Below, one piece after another: positions 18,999 through 29,266 of a stretch of 64,000 nt of DNA. The position numbers and the translations under genes were made by a program. Position 1 is the first letter of the stretch, and the number at the start of each line of letters is the position of its first letter. Source of the stretch: Proteus vulgaris (GTDB taxonomy: Bacteria; Pseudomonadota; Gammaproteobacteria; Enterobacterales; Enterobacteriaceae); assembly GCA_901472505.1 (NCBI GenBank), contig LR590468.1, forward strand, positions 2,765,501-2,829,500, in the 5' to 3' direction. The notes beneath the pieces were generated by a model. The model had not been told where the DNA came from and did not search any database. It saw only the letters and a list, made by a program, of their open reading frames with translations.

Positions 18999-21164
18999 AT
19001 GGATATGATGTTAATAGCGTTTTTTAAAACACTATTTAAATTCTTCTTTAGAATAAAAATTGAAGGACTTGTTAATCAGTTTTCGCAATATGAAAAATGT
19101 ATAATTACACCTAATCATACTTCTTTTATTGACGGTATATTATTACGTTTATTCCTACCTATTAATCCTGTATTTGCTGTTTATACTTCAGTGGCTTCTG
19201 CAAAAACGACAAAATGGTTAGGTCGTTATGCCGATATTGTACCTTTAGATCCTGCTAATCCAATGGCTGTACGGCATCTTGTGAAAGAAGTGGATAAAGG
19301 CCGTCCAGTGGTTATTTTCCCTGAAGGGAGAATTACCGTGACCAATGGTTTGATGAAAATCTATGAAGGTGCTGCTTTTATTGCTGCAAAATCAGGTGCT
19401 AAAGTGGTTCCTATCAGAATTGAAGGCGCTGAATTTAGCTATTTTTCACGAGTTCGTAAAAGTTTACGTATAAAGTCCAAATTTTTTCCTCGAATCACGA
19501 TAAAGGTGTTGCCTGCAATTGATTTACCTATGCCAAAAGCAGAAAAATCATCAGAGCGTCGTCGGTTAGCAGGTGAAGCGATGCGCGATATTATGATGAA
19601 TGCTATTATGCAAACGCGCCCAGCATTTACGCTATATGAGGCCTTCTTGCAAGCGATGTCTCAATATGGGCGATTTAGCCCGTTAATTTCAGATATCAAT
19701 CTAAAAGAAGATTCTTACCAAGGATTATTGAAAAAAACGTTAGGGATCAGCCGGCTGATTGAACGTTACACAGTACCTAATGAGCGTATTGGCTTGTTAT
19801 TGCCAAACACAACGGTAACAGCGGCTGCATTATTAGGTGCCACAATGCGCCAACGTGTTGTGGCTATGCTTAACTATACTGCGGGTAGCTTAGGCGTACA
19901 AAATGCAATGAAAGCAGCTTCAATCAAAACCATTTTTACATCACGCCAATTTTTAGAAAAAGGGAACTTATTACATATTCCTGAACAAACTCCGGAAGCG
20001 AATTGGATTTACCTTGAAGATCTCAAAGATAGTGTGACGCGTGAAGATAAACGCTGGATCCTCAAACATCTTATTACTCCACATAAAGCGATGTTACCGC
20101 AAAAATCGACGGATGCTGCGGTTATTTTATTTACGTCAGGATCTGAAGGTACGCCTAAAGGTGTTGTTCATAGTCATTCAAGTTTACTGGCTAACGTAGA
20201 TCAAATTCGTGCTATTGCTGACTTTTCACCTAAAGATAAATTTATGTCAGCATTACCGTTATTCCATGCATTTGGCCTAACTGCTTGTCTATTAACGCCA
20301 ATTTGCTTAGGCGCTCGTGTTTTTCTTTATCCAAGCCCATTACACTATCGCGTTGTGCCTGAATTAGTGTATGACCAAAATTGTACAGTGTTATTTGGTA
20401 CATCAACCTTTTTAGGTAATTACGGCAAATTTGCTCATCCTTATGATTTTGCCAGAGTTAGGTATGTGGTTGCTGGTGCTGAAAAACTATCAGAATCAAC
20501 TCGTATTTTATGGCAAGAAAAGTTCGGTATCCGCATTTTGGAAGGTTATGGTGTTACCGAATGTGCACCTGTTGTGTCAATCAACGTACCTATGAGTGCT
20601 AAAACACATACCGTAGGCCGTTTATTACCGGGCATGGAAGGCCGACTTATCCCAATGAATGGGATCGCGGAAGGGGGACGACTACAATTACGTGGCCCGA
20701 ATGTCATGATGGGGTATTTACGTGTTGAATCACCAGAAAACCTAGAAGTCCCCGTAGCTACAAACGCGGAAGGTATTGATGAAGAAGGTTGGTATGACAC
20801 TGGTGATATTGTTGCTATCGATAGTGAAGGTTATTGCACTATTAAAGGGCGCGTAAAACGCTTTGCTAAAATTGCTGGTGAGATGGTCTCTCTTGAAGGT
20901 GTCGAGCAACTTGCACGTAAAGCATCTAAAGGTGAGCACGCAGTCGTGGCTATCAGCGATAAACGTAGAGGAGAATCCTTGGTACTGTTTACAACAGATA
21001 AGCAATTGGATCGTAGCGCATTATCAACACTGGCTAAAGCAGAAGGTGTTGCGGAAATAGCCGTGCCGAAAGATATTCGTTTTGTTAAAGAAATTCCTGT
21101 TCTTGGGAGTGGGAAAACGGATTTTGTCTCATTGAAAAAACTTGCTGAACAGGAAAATAACTAA
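18999..21164 (+). CDS. aas: bifunctional acyl-ACP synthetase / 2-acylglycerophosphoethanolamine acyltransferase
   Basis: 721 residues. Inner-membrane enzyme that reacylates lysophosphatidylethanolamine. The N-terminal PlsC-type acyltransferase (1-190) has the catalytic NHTSFID with His40 and Asp45 and [11 protein letters not shown]. The C-terminal AMP-forming ligase (about 230-720) has [13 protein letters not shown] and the YDTGD-like motif GWYDTGDI. Its last base is the first of lplT's ATG, so the two are translationally coupled, matching their joint role in lysophospholipid recycling. Confidence 0.96.
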   Translation: MDMMLIAFFKTLFKFFFRIKIEGLVNQFSQYEKCIITPNHTSFIDGILLRLFLPINPVFAVYTSVASAKTTKWLGRYADIVPLDPANPMAVRHLVKEVDKGRPVVIFPEGRITVTNGLMKIYEGAAFIAAKSGAKVVPIRIEGAEFSYFSRVRKSLRIKSKFFPRITIKVLPAIDLPMPKAEKSSERRRLAGEAMRDIMMNAIMQTRPAFTLYEAFLQAMSQYGRFSPLISDINLKEDSYQGLLKKTLGISRLIERYTVPNERIGLLLPNTTVTAAALLGATMRQRVVAMLNYTAGSLGVQNAMKAASIKTIFTSRQFLEKGNLLHIPEQTPEANWIYLEDLKDSVTREDKRWILKHLITPHKAMLPQKSTDAAVILFTSGSEGTPKGVVHSHSSLLANVDQIRAIADFSPKDKFMSALPLFHAFGLTACLLTPICLGARVFLYPSPLHYRVVPELVYDQNCTVLFGTSTFLGNYGKFAHPYDFARVRYVVAGAEKLSESTRILWQEKFGIRILEGYGVTECAPVVSINVPMSAKTHTVGRLLPGMEGRLIPMNGIAEGGRLQLRGPNVMMGYLRVESPENLEVPVATNAEGIDEEGWYDTGDIVAIDSEGYCTIKGRVKRFAKIAGEMVSLEGVEQLARKASKGEHAVVAISDKRRGESLVLFTTDKQLDRSALSTLAKAEGVAEIAVPKDIRFVKEIPVLGSGKTDFVSLKKLAEQENN

Positions 21165-22364
21165 TGTCAGAGAATATTAGCCAGCCTCCTTTAATGAGTA
21201 GGGGAATGAAAGCAGTATTGTTATCGCAATTTCTTTCTGCTTTTGCTGATAATGCACTACTGTTTGCCATTTTAGCTCAGTTTAAGTCAGCTCTTTACCC
21301 TGAATGGAGCCAGCCTGTTTTACAAATGGTCTTTGTGCTGGCTTTTATTCTTTTAGCCCCTTTTGTGGGGCAAGTTGCTGATCGTAATCCTAAGGGGAGG
21401 GTTATGCTCAGTGGTAATATCTTAAAATTTGTGGGGGCTTTTCTTATTTGTGTGGGCTCTGATCCCTTCTTAGGTTATGCCTTAGTCGGGATTGGTGCTG
21501 CAGTTTATTCTCCAGCCAAATATGGTATTTTAGGCGAATTAACCGATGGAGAGCGTTTAGTCAAAGCGAATGGTTTAATGGAAGCATCAACCATTGCTGC
21601 TATTTTATTGGGCTCAGTGATTGGTGGTTTTCTCTCTGATTGGAGTATTGTTTTTTGCATTAGGTGTCTGTGCAATGATGTACGCTTTGGCGGTTCTTGT
21701 TAACTTTGGTATCCCTAAATTATCTGCCGCGCAAATAGGTCGAGGTTGGAACATAAAAAAAATGTTCGCTCAATTTCTTGAGGCAACAGGTACTTTATGG
21801 GCAGATAAAGAAAGTCGTTTTTCATTAGTGGGAACCAGTATGTTTTGGGGCGCAGGCGTGACTTTGCGTTTTTTGCTCGTTCAATGGGTACCTATTGCAT
21901 TAGGCATGACTGATAACACCACTCCAACAATATTAAATGCGATGGTGGCTATTGGTATTGTTGTTGGCGCTGGATTAGCCGCTAAATTTGTAACACTGAA
22001 AACAGTACGTCGCTGTATGCCTGCGGGTATTTTAATTGGCCTTGGGGTCGTTTACTTTTCATTGCAAACCTCAATTATTCCATCTTATTTAATCCTTATC
22101 GTTATTGGTATTTTTGGTGGCTTCTTTGTAGTTCCATTGAATGCACTATTACAAGATAAAGGAAAGCACAGCGTGGGAGCGGGTAATGCTATCGCAGTAC
22201 AAAACTTAGGTGAAAATACAGCGATGCTATTAATGTTAGGCTTGTTCTCACTGGTTACCAGTATTGGAATATCTGTTGTTGCCATCGGAATTGGATTTGG
22301 TGCTATCTTTGCACTCGCAATAGGTGGTTTATGGTTATGGGATTGCACTAGAAAGAAATCTTAA
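21164..22364 (+). pseudogene. lplT: lysophospholipid transporter LplT, one frameshift
   Basis: Major-facilitator protein that flips lysophospholipids across the inner membrane to Aas. Start ATG 21164 gives [18 protein letters not shown], close to E. coli LplT. The frame breaks after GGFLSDWSI at the T6 run 21651-21656. Deleting one T gives [25 protein letters not shown] and a complete protein of about 399 residues with 12 predicted helices. The second half keeps [20 protein letters not shown] and [15 protein letters not shown]. Best read as a sequence error in an intact gene, but a real mutation cannot be excluded from this sequence alone. Confidence 0.93.
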
Positions 22365-22400
22365 ACAGTAGGATTTAGAATAGAGGTTAGATGAACCTTA

Positions 22401-22907
22401 ATGATAAATTACGATGAAATGACTCACTTAAGTATTGAAGTGGGTAACGCGCTAATTGAAAAGAAGAGCACGATAACAACGGCAGAATCTTGTACTGGTG
22501 GATGGATTGCAAAAGTCATCACAGATATTGCAGGAAGCTCTGATTATTATCACCGTGGCTTTGTGACCTACAGTAACGAAGCAAAGCATGAAATGATAGG
22601 TGTTGATGAACAAACCTTGATTAAATATGGCGCTGTTAGCGAAGAAGTCGTTCTAGAAATGGCGAAAGGCGCACTTGATGCTGCAAATGCCGATTTTGCT
22701 GTTTCTGTCAGTGGTATTGCAGGCCCTGGTGGAGGTAGTAAAGAAAAACCAGTGGGCTTAGTTTGGTTTGGCTTTGCGGTTAAAACAACAACCGGTGTTC
22801 AGGTAACAGCAAAACACTGTATATTCAGTGGTTCGCGAGAGCAAGTAAGAGCAGAATCTGTTATTTTTTCTTTAAAATCAATTCTTAAAGAAATTATAAA
22901 TAATTAA
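22401..22907 (+). CDS. pncC: nicotinamide-nucleotide amidohydrolase PncC (CinA C-terminal type)
   Basis: 168 residues, single-domain CinA-C protein. Deamidates nicotinamide mononucleotide to nicotinate mononucleotide in the NAD salvage cycle. Motifs: TAESCTGGWIA with the catalytic Ser (about 27-37), YYHRGFVTYSNEAK and SGIAGPGGGS. E. coli has the same gene (ygaD) directly before recA, as here. Confidence 0.94.
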   Translation: MINYDEMTHLSIEVGNALIEKKSTITTAESCTGGWIAKVITDIAGSSDYYHRGFVTYSNEAKHEMIGVDEQTLIKYGAVSEEVVLEMAKGALDAANADFAVSVSGIAGPGGGSKEKPVGLVWFGFAVKTTTGVQVTAKHCIFSGSREQVRAESVIFSLKSILKEIINN

Positions 22908-22908
22908 C

Positions 22909-22936
22909 TTGATACTGTATGATTATACAGTATAAT
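22909..22936 (+). promoter_or_regulatory. recA promoter with LexA box
   Basis: A -35 TTGATA (22909-22914) and a -10 TATAAT (22931-22936) are separated by 16 bases that are exactly the LexA box CTGTATGATTATACAG (22915-22930). LexA would cover the whole spacer. This is the E. coli recA arrangement. Confidence 0.93.
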
Positions 22937-23014
22937 GAGTTTCAACAAGCAAAATCATATACGTTTTAATGGTAGTGACCCATCTTTATGCTTCACTGCC
23001 CAGAGGGAGATAAC

Positions 23015-24073
23015 ATGGCTATTGATGAAAACAAACAAAAAGCATTGGCCGCAGCACTTGGTCAAATTGAAAAGCAATTTGGTAAAGGGTCTATCATGCG
23101 TTTGGGCGAAGATCGTTCCATGAACGTTGAAACCATCTCTACGGGATCTTTATCATTAGACGTTGCTTTAGGTGCTGGTGGTTTACCACGTGGTCGTATT
23201 GTTGAAATCTATGGCCCAGAATCTTCAGGTAAAACAACTTTAACATTACAAGTTATCGCTTCAGCTCAACGTGAAGGCAAAATTTGTGCTTTTATCGATG
23301 CTGAACATGCTTTAGATCCAATCTATGCCCAAAAATTGGGTGTAGATATTGATAACCTACTGTGTTCTCAGCCTGATACGGGTGAACAAGCCTTAGAAAT
23401 TTGTGATGCATTATCTCGTTCTGGTGCTGTTGATGTTATCGTTGTTGACTCTGTAGCAGCATTAACACCAAAAGCTGAAATTGAAGGTGAAATCGGCGAT
23501 TCTCACGTAGGTTTAGCCGCTCGTATGATGAGCCAAGCTATGCGTAAGTTAGCGGGTAACCTAAAAAATTCCAATACGTTACTTATTTTTATCAACCAAA
23601 TCCGTATGAAAATTGGTGTTATGTTCGGTAACCCAGAAACCACAACTGGTGGTAATGCACTTAAATTCTACGCATCTGTTCGTTTAGATATTCGTCGCAT
23701 TGGTTCTGTTAAAAACGGTGATGAAGTTGTGGGAAGTGAAACCCGCGTTAAAGTTGTAAAAAATAAGATTGCAGCGCCATTTAAACAAGCTGAATTCCAA
23801 ATTATGTACGGCGAAGGTATTAATACTTTTGGTGAGCTTATCGATTTAGGTGTTAAACATAAATTGGTAGAAAAAGCAGGTGCATGGTACAGCTACAATG
23901 GCGAGAAGATTGGTCAAGGTAAAGCTAATGCAACAACTTATCTAAAAGAACATCCAGAGATGTACGATGAATTAAATACAAAATTACGTGAAATGTTATT
24001 AAATCATGCAGGTGAGTTTACAAGTGCGGCTGATTTTGCCAATGAAGGTAAGACTGAAGAGACAGAAGAATAA
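23015..24073 (+). CDS. recA: recombinase RecA
   Basis: 352 residues from ATG 23015, preceded by GGGAGATAAC; the longer frame from 22988 begins inside the leader and is rejected. DNA strand-exchange protein and co-protease for LexA. Walker [10 protein letters not shown] (about 66-74), Walker [11 protein letters not shown], loop L2 around [20 protein letters not shown], acidic C-terminus ending TEETEE. The LexA-spanned promoter lies 79 bases upstream. An intrinsic terminator follows and there is no recX. Confidence 0.98.
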   Translation: MAIDENKQKALAAALGQIEKQFGKGSIMRLGEDRSMNVETISTGSLSLDVALGAGGLPRGRIVEIYGPESSGKTTLTLQVIASAQREGKICAFIDAEHALDPIYAQKLGVDIDNLLCSQPDTGEQALEICDALSRSGAVDVIVVDSVAALTPKAEIEGEIGDSHVGLAARMMSQAMRKLAGNLKNSNTLLIFINQIRMKIGVMFGNPETTTGGNALKFYASVRLDIRRIGSVKNGDEVVGSETRVKVVKNKIAAPFKQAEFQIMYGEGINTFGELIDLGVKHKLVEKAGAWYSYNGEKIGQGKANATTYLKEHPEMYDELNTKLREMLLNHAGEFTSAADFANEGKTEETEE

Positions 24074-24160
24074 TCTCTCGGCTCGTAATAGAATGACTAA
24101 AATTGATAGTGTATTTAGATAAATTACTATTATTGTAATGGTAAATAGCTAGTCAATTAA

Positions 24161-24176
24161 TGTGATTTAACTCACT
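24161..24176. promoter_or_regulatory. CRP-like palindrome next to the recA terminator
   Basis: TGTGATTTAACTCACT matches TGTGA-N6-TCACA in nine of ten positions. It lies 88 bases after recA and immediately before the terminator, where no promoter is evident, so a function is unproven. Confidence 0.35.
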
Positions 24177-24177
24177 T

Positions 24178-24209
24178 AAAAAGGAAGCTCTAAAAAGGCT
24201 TCCTTTTTG
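24178..24209 (+). terminator. terminator of recA
   Basis: Stem AAAAAGGAAGC/GCTTCCTTTTT with an 8-9 base loop and a T tail. Confidence 0.88.
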
Positions 24210-24975
24210 TTATGTGTAGTTTTATTTATCCAAGTTATGGCTTATATTGGTTTTATTCTGTTTTCTATCCATTAAAACTAGCCTTTAACACTATTTTATT
24301 TAATATAACGATATTTTTTACTAATGATTTTTTATAGTTGTATGAAAGTTTATATAGTGAAATTTTGATGATATATTCTCAGTAATTATTAATATAAATA
24401 AGAATCATTACAATTTGCTCGCTGAGTAAGATTGTAAATAATTGACATAGAGAGATAAATACCTTCAAAATATTTGAATATAATAAGGATGATATTTAAG
24501 AGCTTATTGAGTGATATGATAGATCTCATACTGAGAAGTACTTTTTTTTTAGTCAGTTATCGTGAGTTTATTATATTTCTTAATGGATAATGCCAGTGTA
24601 TTTATTCTTGATTGTTATAAGAAAAAGAGGTTATTCAAGAAAAAAACACATCTAGTTTGTGAGATGACAAAAAACAATAATAACAAATACTTTTTAATAA
24701 TTACAAAATGAAAATACTTTAAACCTCTTACATTTCTTAGAATAATCTCACTTAAATAGAGAAAAGTCCCATTCTCATATAACAATCCCACTTTCAGAAA
24801 AAAACTAGACGATTTACAATGTCAACACGAATAAGTTTATCGGGGGTTTTACTTCTGACAGAAGAAATTCTATCTTATCCCTACTTATGTATTCGTTGGC
24901 TAAGTAGAGGTAACCATAAACCTCCTCTAACTAGATTTCTAATTTCTGTTTTTCCAGCTTGATTTCGGGATAATT

Positions 24976-27603
24976 ATGAGCAAAAGCACCGCTGAGATCC
25001 GTCAGGCGTTTCTCGACTTTTTTCATACTAAAGGACATCAAATAGTACCTAGCAGTTCTTTGGTTCCAAATAACGATCCAACATTGCTGTTTACAAACGC
25101 AGGGATGAACCAATTCAAAGATGTGTTTCTTGGATTGGACAATAGACCTTATTCCCGAGCGACAACCGCGCAACGCTGTGTACGTGCTGGTGGTAAACAT
25201 AACGATTTAGAAAATGTGGGTTATACTGCCCGTCACCATACTTTTTTTGAAATGCTAGGTAATTTTAGTTTTGGTGACTATTTCAAACATGACGCAATCC
25301 ATTTTGCTTGGGAATTATTAACGGGCAAAGAGTGGTTTAACTTACCTAAAGAAAGGCTTTGGGTAACCGTATATGCTACAGATGATGAAGCTTATGATAT
25401 TTGGAATAAAGAAATTGGTATTCCTGCAGAAAGAATAATTCGCATTGGCGATAATAAAGGTGCACCATTTGCCTCAGATAACTTCTGGCAAATGGGAGAC
25501 ACTGGTCCTTGTGGACCTTGCACCGAAATATTTTATGATCACGGTGACCACATTTGGGGGGGGCCTCCGGGATCACCAGAAGAAGACGGCGATCGCTATA
25601 TTGAGATCTGGAACATTGTCTTCATGCAATTTAACCGTAAATCAGACGGTACAATGGATCCATTACCCAAACCATCTGTTGATACAGGTATGGGATTAGA
25701 GCGTATTACGGCTGTTTTACAGCATGTAAACTCTAACTATGATATTGATTTATTCCGTTCATTAATTGAATCAGTCGCGAAAGTGACTAATGCTTCTGAT
25801 TTAAGTAATAAATCGTTACGCGTTATTGCTGACCATATTCGTTCTTGTTCCTTCCTTATCTGTGATGGTGTTATTCCTTCTAATGAAGGTCGTGGCTATG
25901 TGCTACGTCGTATTATTCGTCGAGCTGTGCGTCATGGGTATATGCTTGGCGCGAAAGATACCTTCTTCTATAAATTAGTTGCGCCATTAATTGAAGTGAT
26001 GGCTGAGGCGGGTGAAGAATTAAAACGTCAACAAGTTACTGTTGAGAAAGTACTCAAAACAGAAGAAGAGCAGTTTGCTCGTACGTTAGAACGTGGTCTT
26101 CAACTATTAGATGAAGAGCTTGCTCAATTAACAGATGACGTTCTTCCGGGTGAAACAGCTTTCCGCCTTTATGATACTTACGGTTTCCCTCTTGATTTAA
26201 CGGCTGATGTTTGCCGTGAAAGAAATATTAAAGTTGATGAAAAGGGCTTTGATCTTGCAATGGAGGAGCAACGTAAACGTGCTCGTGAATCCAGCGGTTT
26301 TGGTACTGACTATAATAGCCTTATCAAAGTTGATAGCCGCAGTGATTTCTCTGGCTATGATCATAACGAACAGCAAGGCACTGTTACGGCCATTTTTCGT
26401 AATGGACAATCAGTCACTGAATTAAAAGCAGGCGAAGAAGGTATAATCTTCTTAAATAAGACGGCATTTTATGCAGAGTCTGGTGGTCAGGTGGGTGATA
26501 AAGGTGTCTTGACGAGTAAAGATAGTCAATTTGAAGTCACAGATACGCAAAAATACGGTAAAGCAATTGGCCATATTGGTAAAGTTAACGTAGGGTCATT
26601 TATTGTTAACCATAAAATCAATGCTACCATTGATATTGCTCGCCGTGATGCCATTCGATTGAATCACTCTGCGACTCACTTATTACATGCAGCATTACGC
26701 CAAGTATTAGGTACGCATGTTACGCAAAAAGGTTCTTTAGTTAACGATAAATACCTGCGCTTTGACTTCTCTCATTTTGAAGCAGTTAAACCAGAGCAAT
26801 TACGAGAAATCGAAGACATTGTGAATGCGCAAATCCGTCTTAACTCACCGATTGTCACTGAGCTAATGGATCTTGAGGACGCTAAAGAGAAAGGGGCGAT
26901 GGCTCTGTTTGGTGAGAAATACGACGAACGTGTTCGTGTTTTAACCATGGGGGATTTCTCTACTGAACTTTGTGGCGGTACTCACGCTTCTAGGACGGGG
27001 GATATTGGTTTATTCCGTATTATCAGTGAGTCAGGAACGGCGGCTGGTATTCGTCGTATTGAGGCAATTACAGGTATTACAGCAATTGAGAGTGTTCATG
27101 AGCAATCAGATCTTATCTCTCTTGTTGCGCAAGTTCTAAAAAGTGACGGTACAAACTTGGTTGAAAGAATTAAGACAGTCCAAGAAAAGTACCGCTTATT
27201 AGAAAAAGAACTCCAACAACTAAAAGATCAGCAAGCAGCCCAAGAAAGTTCTTCTTTAGGTGGTCAAGCTAAAAACGTGAAAGGTATCAAACTTTTAGTT
27301 CGTGAGCTTAATGGTGTTGAGCCAAAAATGTTAAGAACCATGGTTGATGATTTAAAAAATCAATTGGGTTCAGCAATTATTGTGCTTTCTACTATTTCTG
27401 ATGGTAAAGTGAGCTTAATTGTTGGGGTCACTAAAGATTTGACTGCTAAAGTTAAAGCGGGTGAGTTAATTAGTTTTGTAGCACAGCAAATCGGCGGTAA
27501 AGGTGGCGGTCGCCCTGATATGGCTCAAGCTGGTGGTACTGATATTGATGCTTTACCTGTGGCTTTAGCAAGTGTTGACGAGTGGGTTGAATCGCATCTG
27601 TAA
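24976..27603 (+). CDS. alaS: alanyl-tRNA synthetase
   Basis: 875 residues, the E. coli size. Class II synthetase that charges tRNA-Ala. The N-terminal catalytic domain starts [18 protein letters not shown]; the editing domain has the zinc site [12 protein letters not shown] and the Cys/His pair in [13 protein letters not shown]; a C-terminal coiled stretch ([11 protein letters not shown]) precedes the C-Ala domain with [15 protein letters not shown]. Essential gene, intact. In E. coli recX and alaS follow recA; here alaS follows after a large gap. Confidence 0.98.
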   Translation: MSKSTAEIRQAFLDFFHTKGHQIVPSSSLVPNNDPTLLFTNAGMNQFKDVFLGLDNRPYSRATTAQRCVRAGGKHNDLENVGYTARHHTFFEMLGNFSFGDYFKHDAIHFAWELLTGKEWFNLPKERLWVTVYATDDEAYDIWNKEIGIPAERIIRIGDNKGAPFASDNFWQMGDTGPCGPCTEIFYDHGDHIWGGPPGSPEEDGDRYIEIWNIVFMQFNRKSDGTMDPLPKPSVDTGMGLERITAVLQHVNSNYDIDLFRSLIESVAKVTNASDLSNKSLRVIADHIRSCSFLICDGVIPSNEGRGYVLRRIIRRAVRHGYMLGAKDTFFYKLVAPLIEVMAEAGEELKRQQVTVEKVLKTEEEQFARTLERGLQLLDEELAQLTDDVLPGETAFRLYDTYGFPLDLTADVCRERNIKVDEKGFDLAMEEQRKRARESSGFGTDYNSLIKVDSRSDFSGYDHNEQQGTVTAIFRNGQSVTELKAGEEGIIFLNKTAFYAESGGQVGDKGVLTSKDSQFEVTDTQKYGKAIGHIGKVNVGSFIVNHKINATIDIARRDAIRLNHSATHLLHAALRQVLGTHVTQKGSLVNDKYLRFDFSHFEAVKPEQLREIEDIVNAQIRLNSPIVTELMDLEDAKEKGAMALFGEKYDERVRVLTMGDFSTELCGGTHASRTGDIGLFRIISESGTAAGIRRIEAITGITAIESVHEQSDLISLVAQVLKSDGTNLVERIKTVQEKYRLLEKELQQLKDQQAAQESSSLGGQAKNVKGIKLLVRELNGVEPKMLRTMVDDLKNQLGSAIIVLSTISDGKVSLIVGVTKDLTAKVKAGELISFVAQQIGGKGGGRPDMAQAGGTDIDALPVALASVDEWVESHL

Positions 27604-27621
27604 GCGATAATAACCTGAAAA

Positions 27622-27656
27622 AAGGCGCTATCCCTGATTTATAGGGATAACGCCTT
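27622..27656 (+). terminator. hairpin after alaS, possible terminator
   Basis: Stem AAGGCGCTATCCCT/AGGGATAACGCCTT with one C-A mismatch. The T tail is poor, so it may be a weak or Rho-assisted stop before csrA. Confidence 0.6.
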
Positions 27657-27823
27657 ATAGAGATATTGATGATCCGTTAAATAATCAGTCACAAAATTTA
27701 TATTTTGTTATGAAGTATGAGTTACTTGTGATAAATAATGATTATACGAATTGACAATGTATGATGGATAATGGCCGGGAAATTCTAGAGACCCGACTCT
27801 TGTAAATTTTCAAGGAGCAAAGA

Positions 27824-28012
27824 ATGCTTATTCTAACTCGTCGAGTTGGTGAAACGCTTATGATAGGCGATGATGTGACCGTAACCGTTTTAGGGGTTAA
27901 AGGTAATCAGGTACGGATTGGCGTAAATGCACCCAAAGAAGTATCAGTCCATCGTGAAGAGATCTATCAACGAATTCAGGCCGAGAAAACTCAGCCTACT
28001 GATAACTACTAA
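27824..28012 (+). CDS. csrA: carbon storage regulator CsrA
   Basis: 62-residue RNA-binding dimer that controls translation and stability of many mRNAs by binding GGA in loops. The first residues [17 protein letters not shown], and [18 protein letters not shown] with the key Arg, are the family hallmark. An AAGGAG ribosome site sits in the leader; the same leader holds a GGA, as expected for CsrA autoregulation. Located between alaS and the tRNA cluster, as in E. coli. Confidence 0.97.
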
Positions 28013-28049
28013 ATAAATTCCCACTTTTAGTTAGCTACAATTCATTCGT

Positions 28050-28088
28050 AAGCGTCCACACTTTTGCCGGGTCTGGGCGCTTTTCTCT
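28050..28088 (+). terminator. terminator of csrA
   Basis: Stem AAGCGTCCA/TGGGCGCTT (one G-T pair) with a loop of about 17 bases, then TTTTCTCTTT. Confidence 0.78.
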
Positions 28089-28392
28089 TTATAAGACTTT
28101 TTATTCCTTTTTTGGTTCCTATCATCACTCTCCTTGAGTTGCATTTATTATTGCACTATCCGTTTATTCTGATTGACAGAATTGAAACTCTTTTTACCTC
28201 TAATCATTCGCTTCACAATTATTTGTTTTGCAAATAAATATATTTGCTATGAGTATAAAATACTTGAATGATTTTTCATCAGCGATATCATTGTGTTTAA
28301 GACTTTTTTAGCCAATCTTGCTGATAAACGCATCAGTTTGTTTGTGAAGTGTTCAAACAAACATATATTCGTAAAAAGTTGAGAAAAATTGT
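28089..28392. other. csrA-tRNA intergenic region
   Basis: About 300 A+T-rich bases between the csrA terminator and the tRNA promoter; no gene, repeat or RNA was seen. Confidence 0.5.
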
Positions 28393-28420
28393 TTGACTTC
28401 TTAGGCTGAGAAAGTAATAT
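28393..28420 (+). promoter_or_regulatory. promoter of the tRNA cluster
   Basis: -35 TTGACT and -10 TAATAT with a 16-base spacer, then GTGCGCC, a G+C-rich discriminator of the stringently controlled type, 57 bases before tRNA-Ser. Confidence 0.65.
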
Positions 28421-28477
28421 GTGCGCCACACAGAGACGAGATGTTCAGTAAGAACTTCGTTGAGTGGTTCTAAATAT

Positions 28478-28570
28478 GGTGAGATGGCCGAGAGGCTGAA
28501 GGCGCTCCCCTGCTAAGGGAGTATGCGGTCAAAAGCTGCATCGAGGGTTCGAATCCCTCTCTCACCGCCA
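28478..28570 (+). tRNA. serV: tRNA-Ser (GCT)
   Basis: 93 nt including encoded CCA. Acceptor stem GGTGAGA/TCTCACC, discriminator G, long variable arm, anticodon GCT in CCTGCTAAG, T-loop GGTTCGAATCC. First gene of the cluster, the same position as E. coli serV after csrA. Confidence 0.96.
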
Positions 28571-28578
28571 TTTAGATT

Positions 28579-28655
28579 GCATCCTTAGCTCAGCTGGATA
28601 GAGTACTCGGCTACGAACCGAGCGGTCGGAGGTTCGAATCCTCCAGGATGCACCA
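28579..28655 (+). tRNA. argV: tRNA-Arg (ACG), copy 1
   Basis: 77 nt with CCA. Acceptor GCATCCT/AGGATGC, anticodon ACG in GGCTACGAACC, whose first base is normally edited to inosine by TadA. Nine bases after tRNA-Ser, so both are cut from one precursor. Corresponds to the E. coli argV/Y/Z/Q array. Confidence 0.96.
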
Positions 28656-28660
28656 ATTCC

Positions 28661-28690
28661 AACCCCATGATTAATGTATGGGGTTTTTAT
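28661..28690 (+). terminator. intrinsic terminator inside the tRNA array
   Basis: Stem AACCCCAT/ATGGGGTT, loop GATTAATGT, then TTTATTTT. It lies between tRNA-Arg copies 1 and 2, so copies 2-4 need read-through or their own promoter. Confidence 0.75.
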
Positions 28691-28743
28691 TTTGGTGCAA
28701 ATGGTGAATAATTTGCATTAAAAGAGTAAAGTATTAAAACGGC

Positions 28744-28820
28744 GCATCCTTAGCTCAGCTGGATAGAGTACTCGGCTACGAACCGAGCGGTCGGAGGTTC
28801 GAATCCTCCAGGATGCACCA
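28744..28820 (+). tRNA. argY: tRNA-Arg (ACG), copy 2
   Basis: 77 nt, identical base for base to copy 1. Spacer of 88 bases from copy 1 that contains a terminator. Confidence 0.96.
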
Positions 28821-28876
28821 TCTCATTACTCATTATTGCTAATAGCAATATGAGCAGCTAGAAAGATTACGACGAC

Positions 28877-28953
28877 GCATCCTTAGCTCAGCTGGATAGA
28901 GTACTCGGCTACGAACCGAGCGGTCGGAGGTTCGAATCCTCCAGGATGCACCA
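28877..28953 (+). tRNA. argZ: tRNA-Arg (ACG), copy 3
   Basis: 77 nt, identical to copy 1; 56-base unrelated spacer before it. Confidence 0.96.
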
Positions 28954-29005
28954 TCTTTTATTAGATATCATAGTTAAATCGCTTCTAGAATAATTCGTTA
29001 GACCT

Positions 29006-29082
29006 GCATCCTTAGCTCAGCTGGATAGAGTACTCGGCTACGAACCGAGCGGTCGGAGGTTCGAATCCTCCAGGATGCACCA
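29006..29082 (+). tRNA. argQ: tRNA-Arg (ACG), copy 4
   Basis: 77 nt, identical to copy 1; 52-base spacer before it and a strong terminator after it. Confidence 0.96.
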
Positions 29083-29088
29083 TCTTTA

Positions 29089-29117
29089 AAGCCTCGCTTT
29101 TGCGAGGCTTTTTGCTT
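29089..29117 (+). terminator. terminator of the tRNA cluster
   Basis: Stem AAAGCCTCGC/GCGAGGCTTT around TTTT, with a T tail, 7 bases after the last tRNA. Confidence 0.9.
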
Positions 29118-29266
29118 TCCACGATTCATTCATTTCTCATTATGCTAAGATTTTGTTTAGCATCTACTAACAATGCTAACATCATCTAATCAGCGACAAT
29201 TTAGTGACTTTACGATAAAGTAACACCTATCTATTTACTAACATTAATCAACGCGGGAGGTCACCT

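Larger units (their letters stand above)
24074..24975. other. 902-base recA-alaS gap without recX
   Basis: Very A+T-rich. It contains a CRP-like palindrome and the recA terminator at its start. The only open frame of note is 24819-24962 (+), 47 codons from ATG with no ribosome site, running to 13 bases before alaS; it is weak and may be chance. A possible hairpin TAGAGG/CCTCTA lies at 24905-24929 in the alaS leader. No RecX-like sequence was seen in any frame. Confidence 0.6.
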
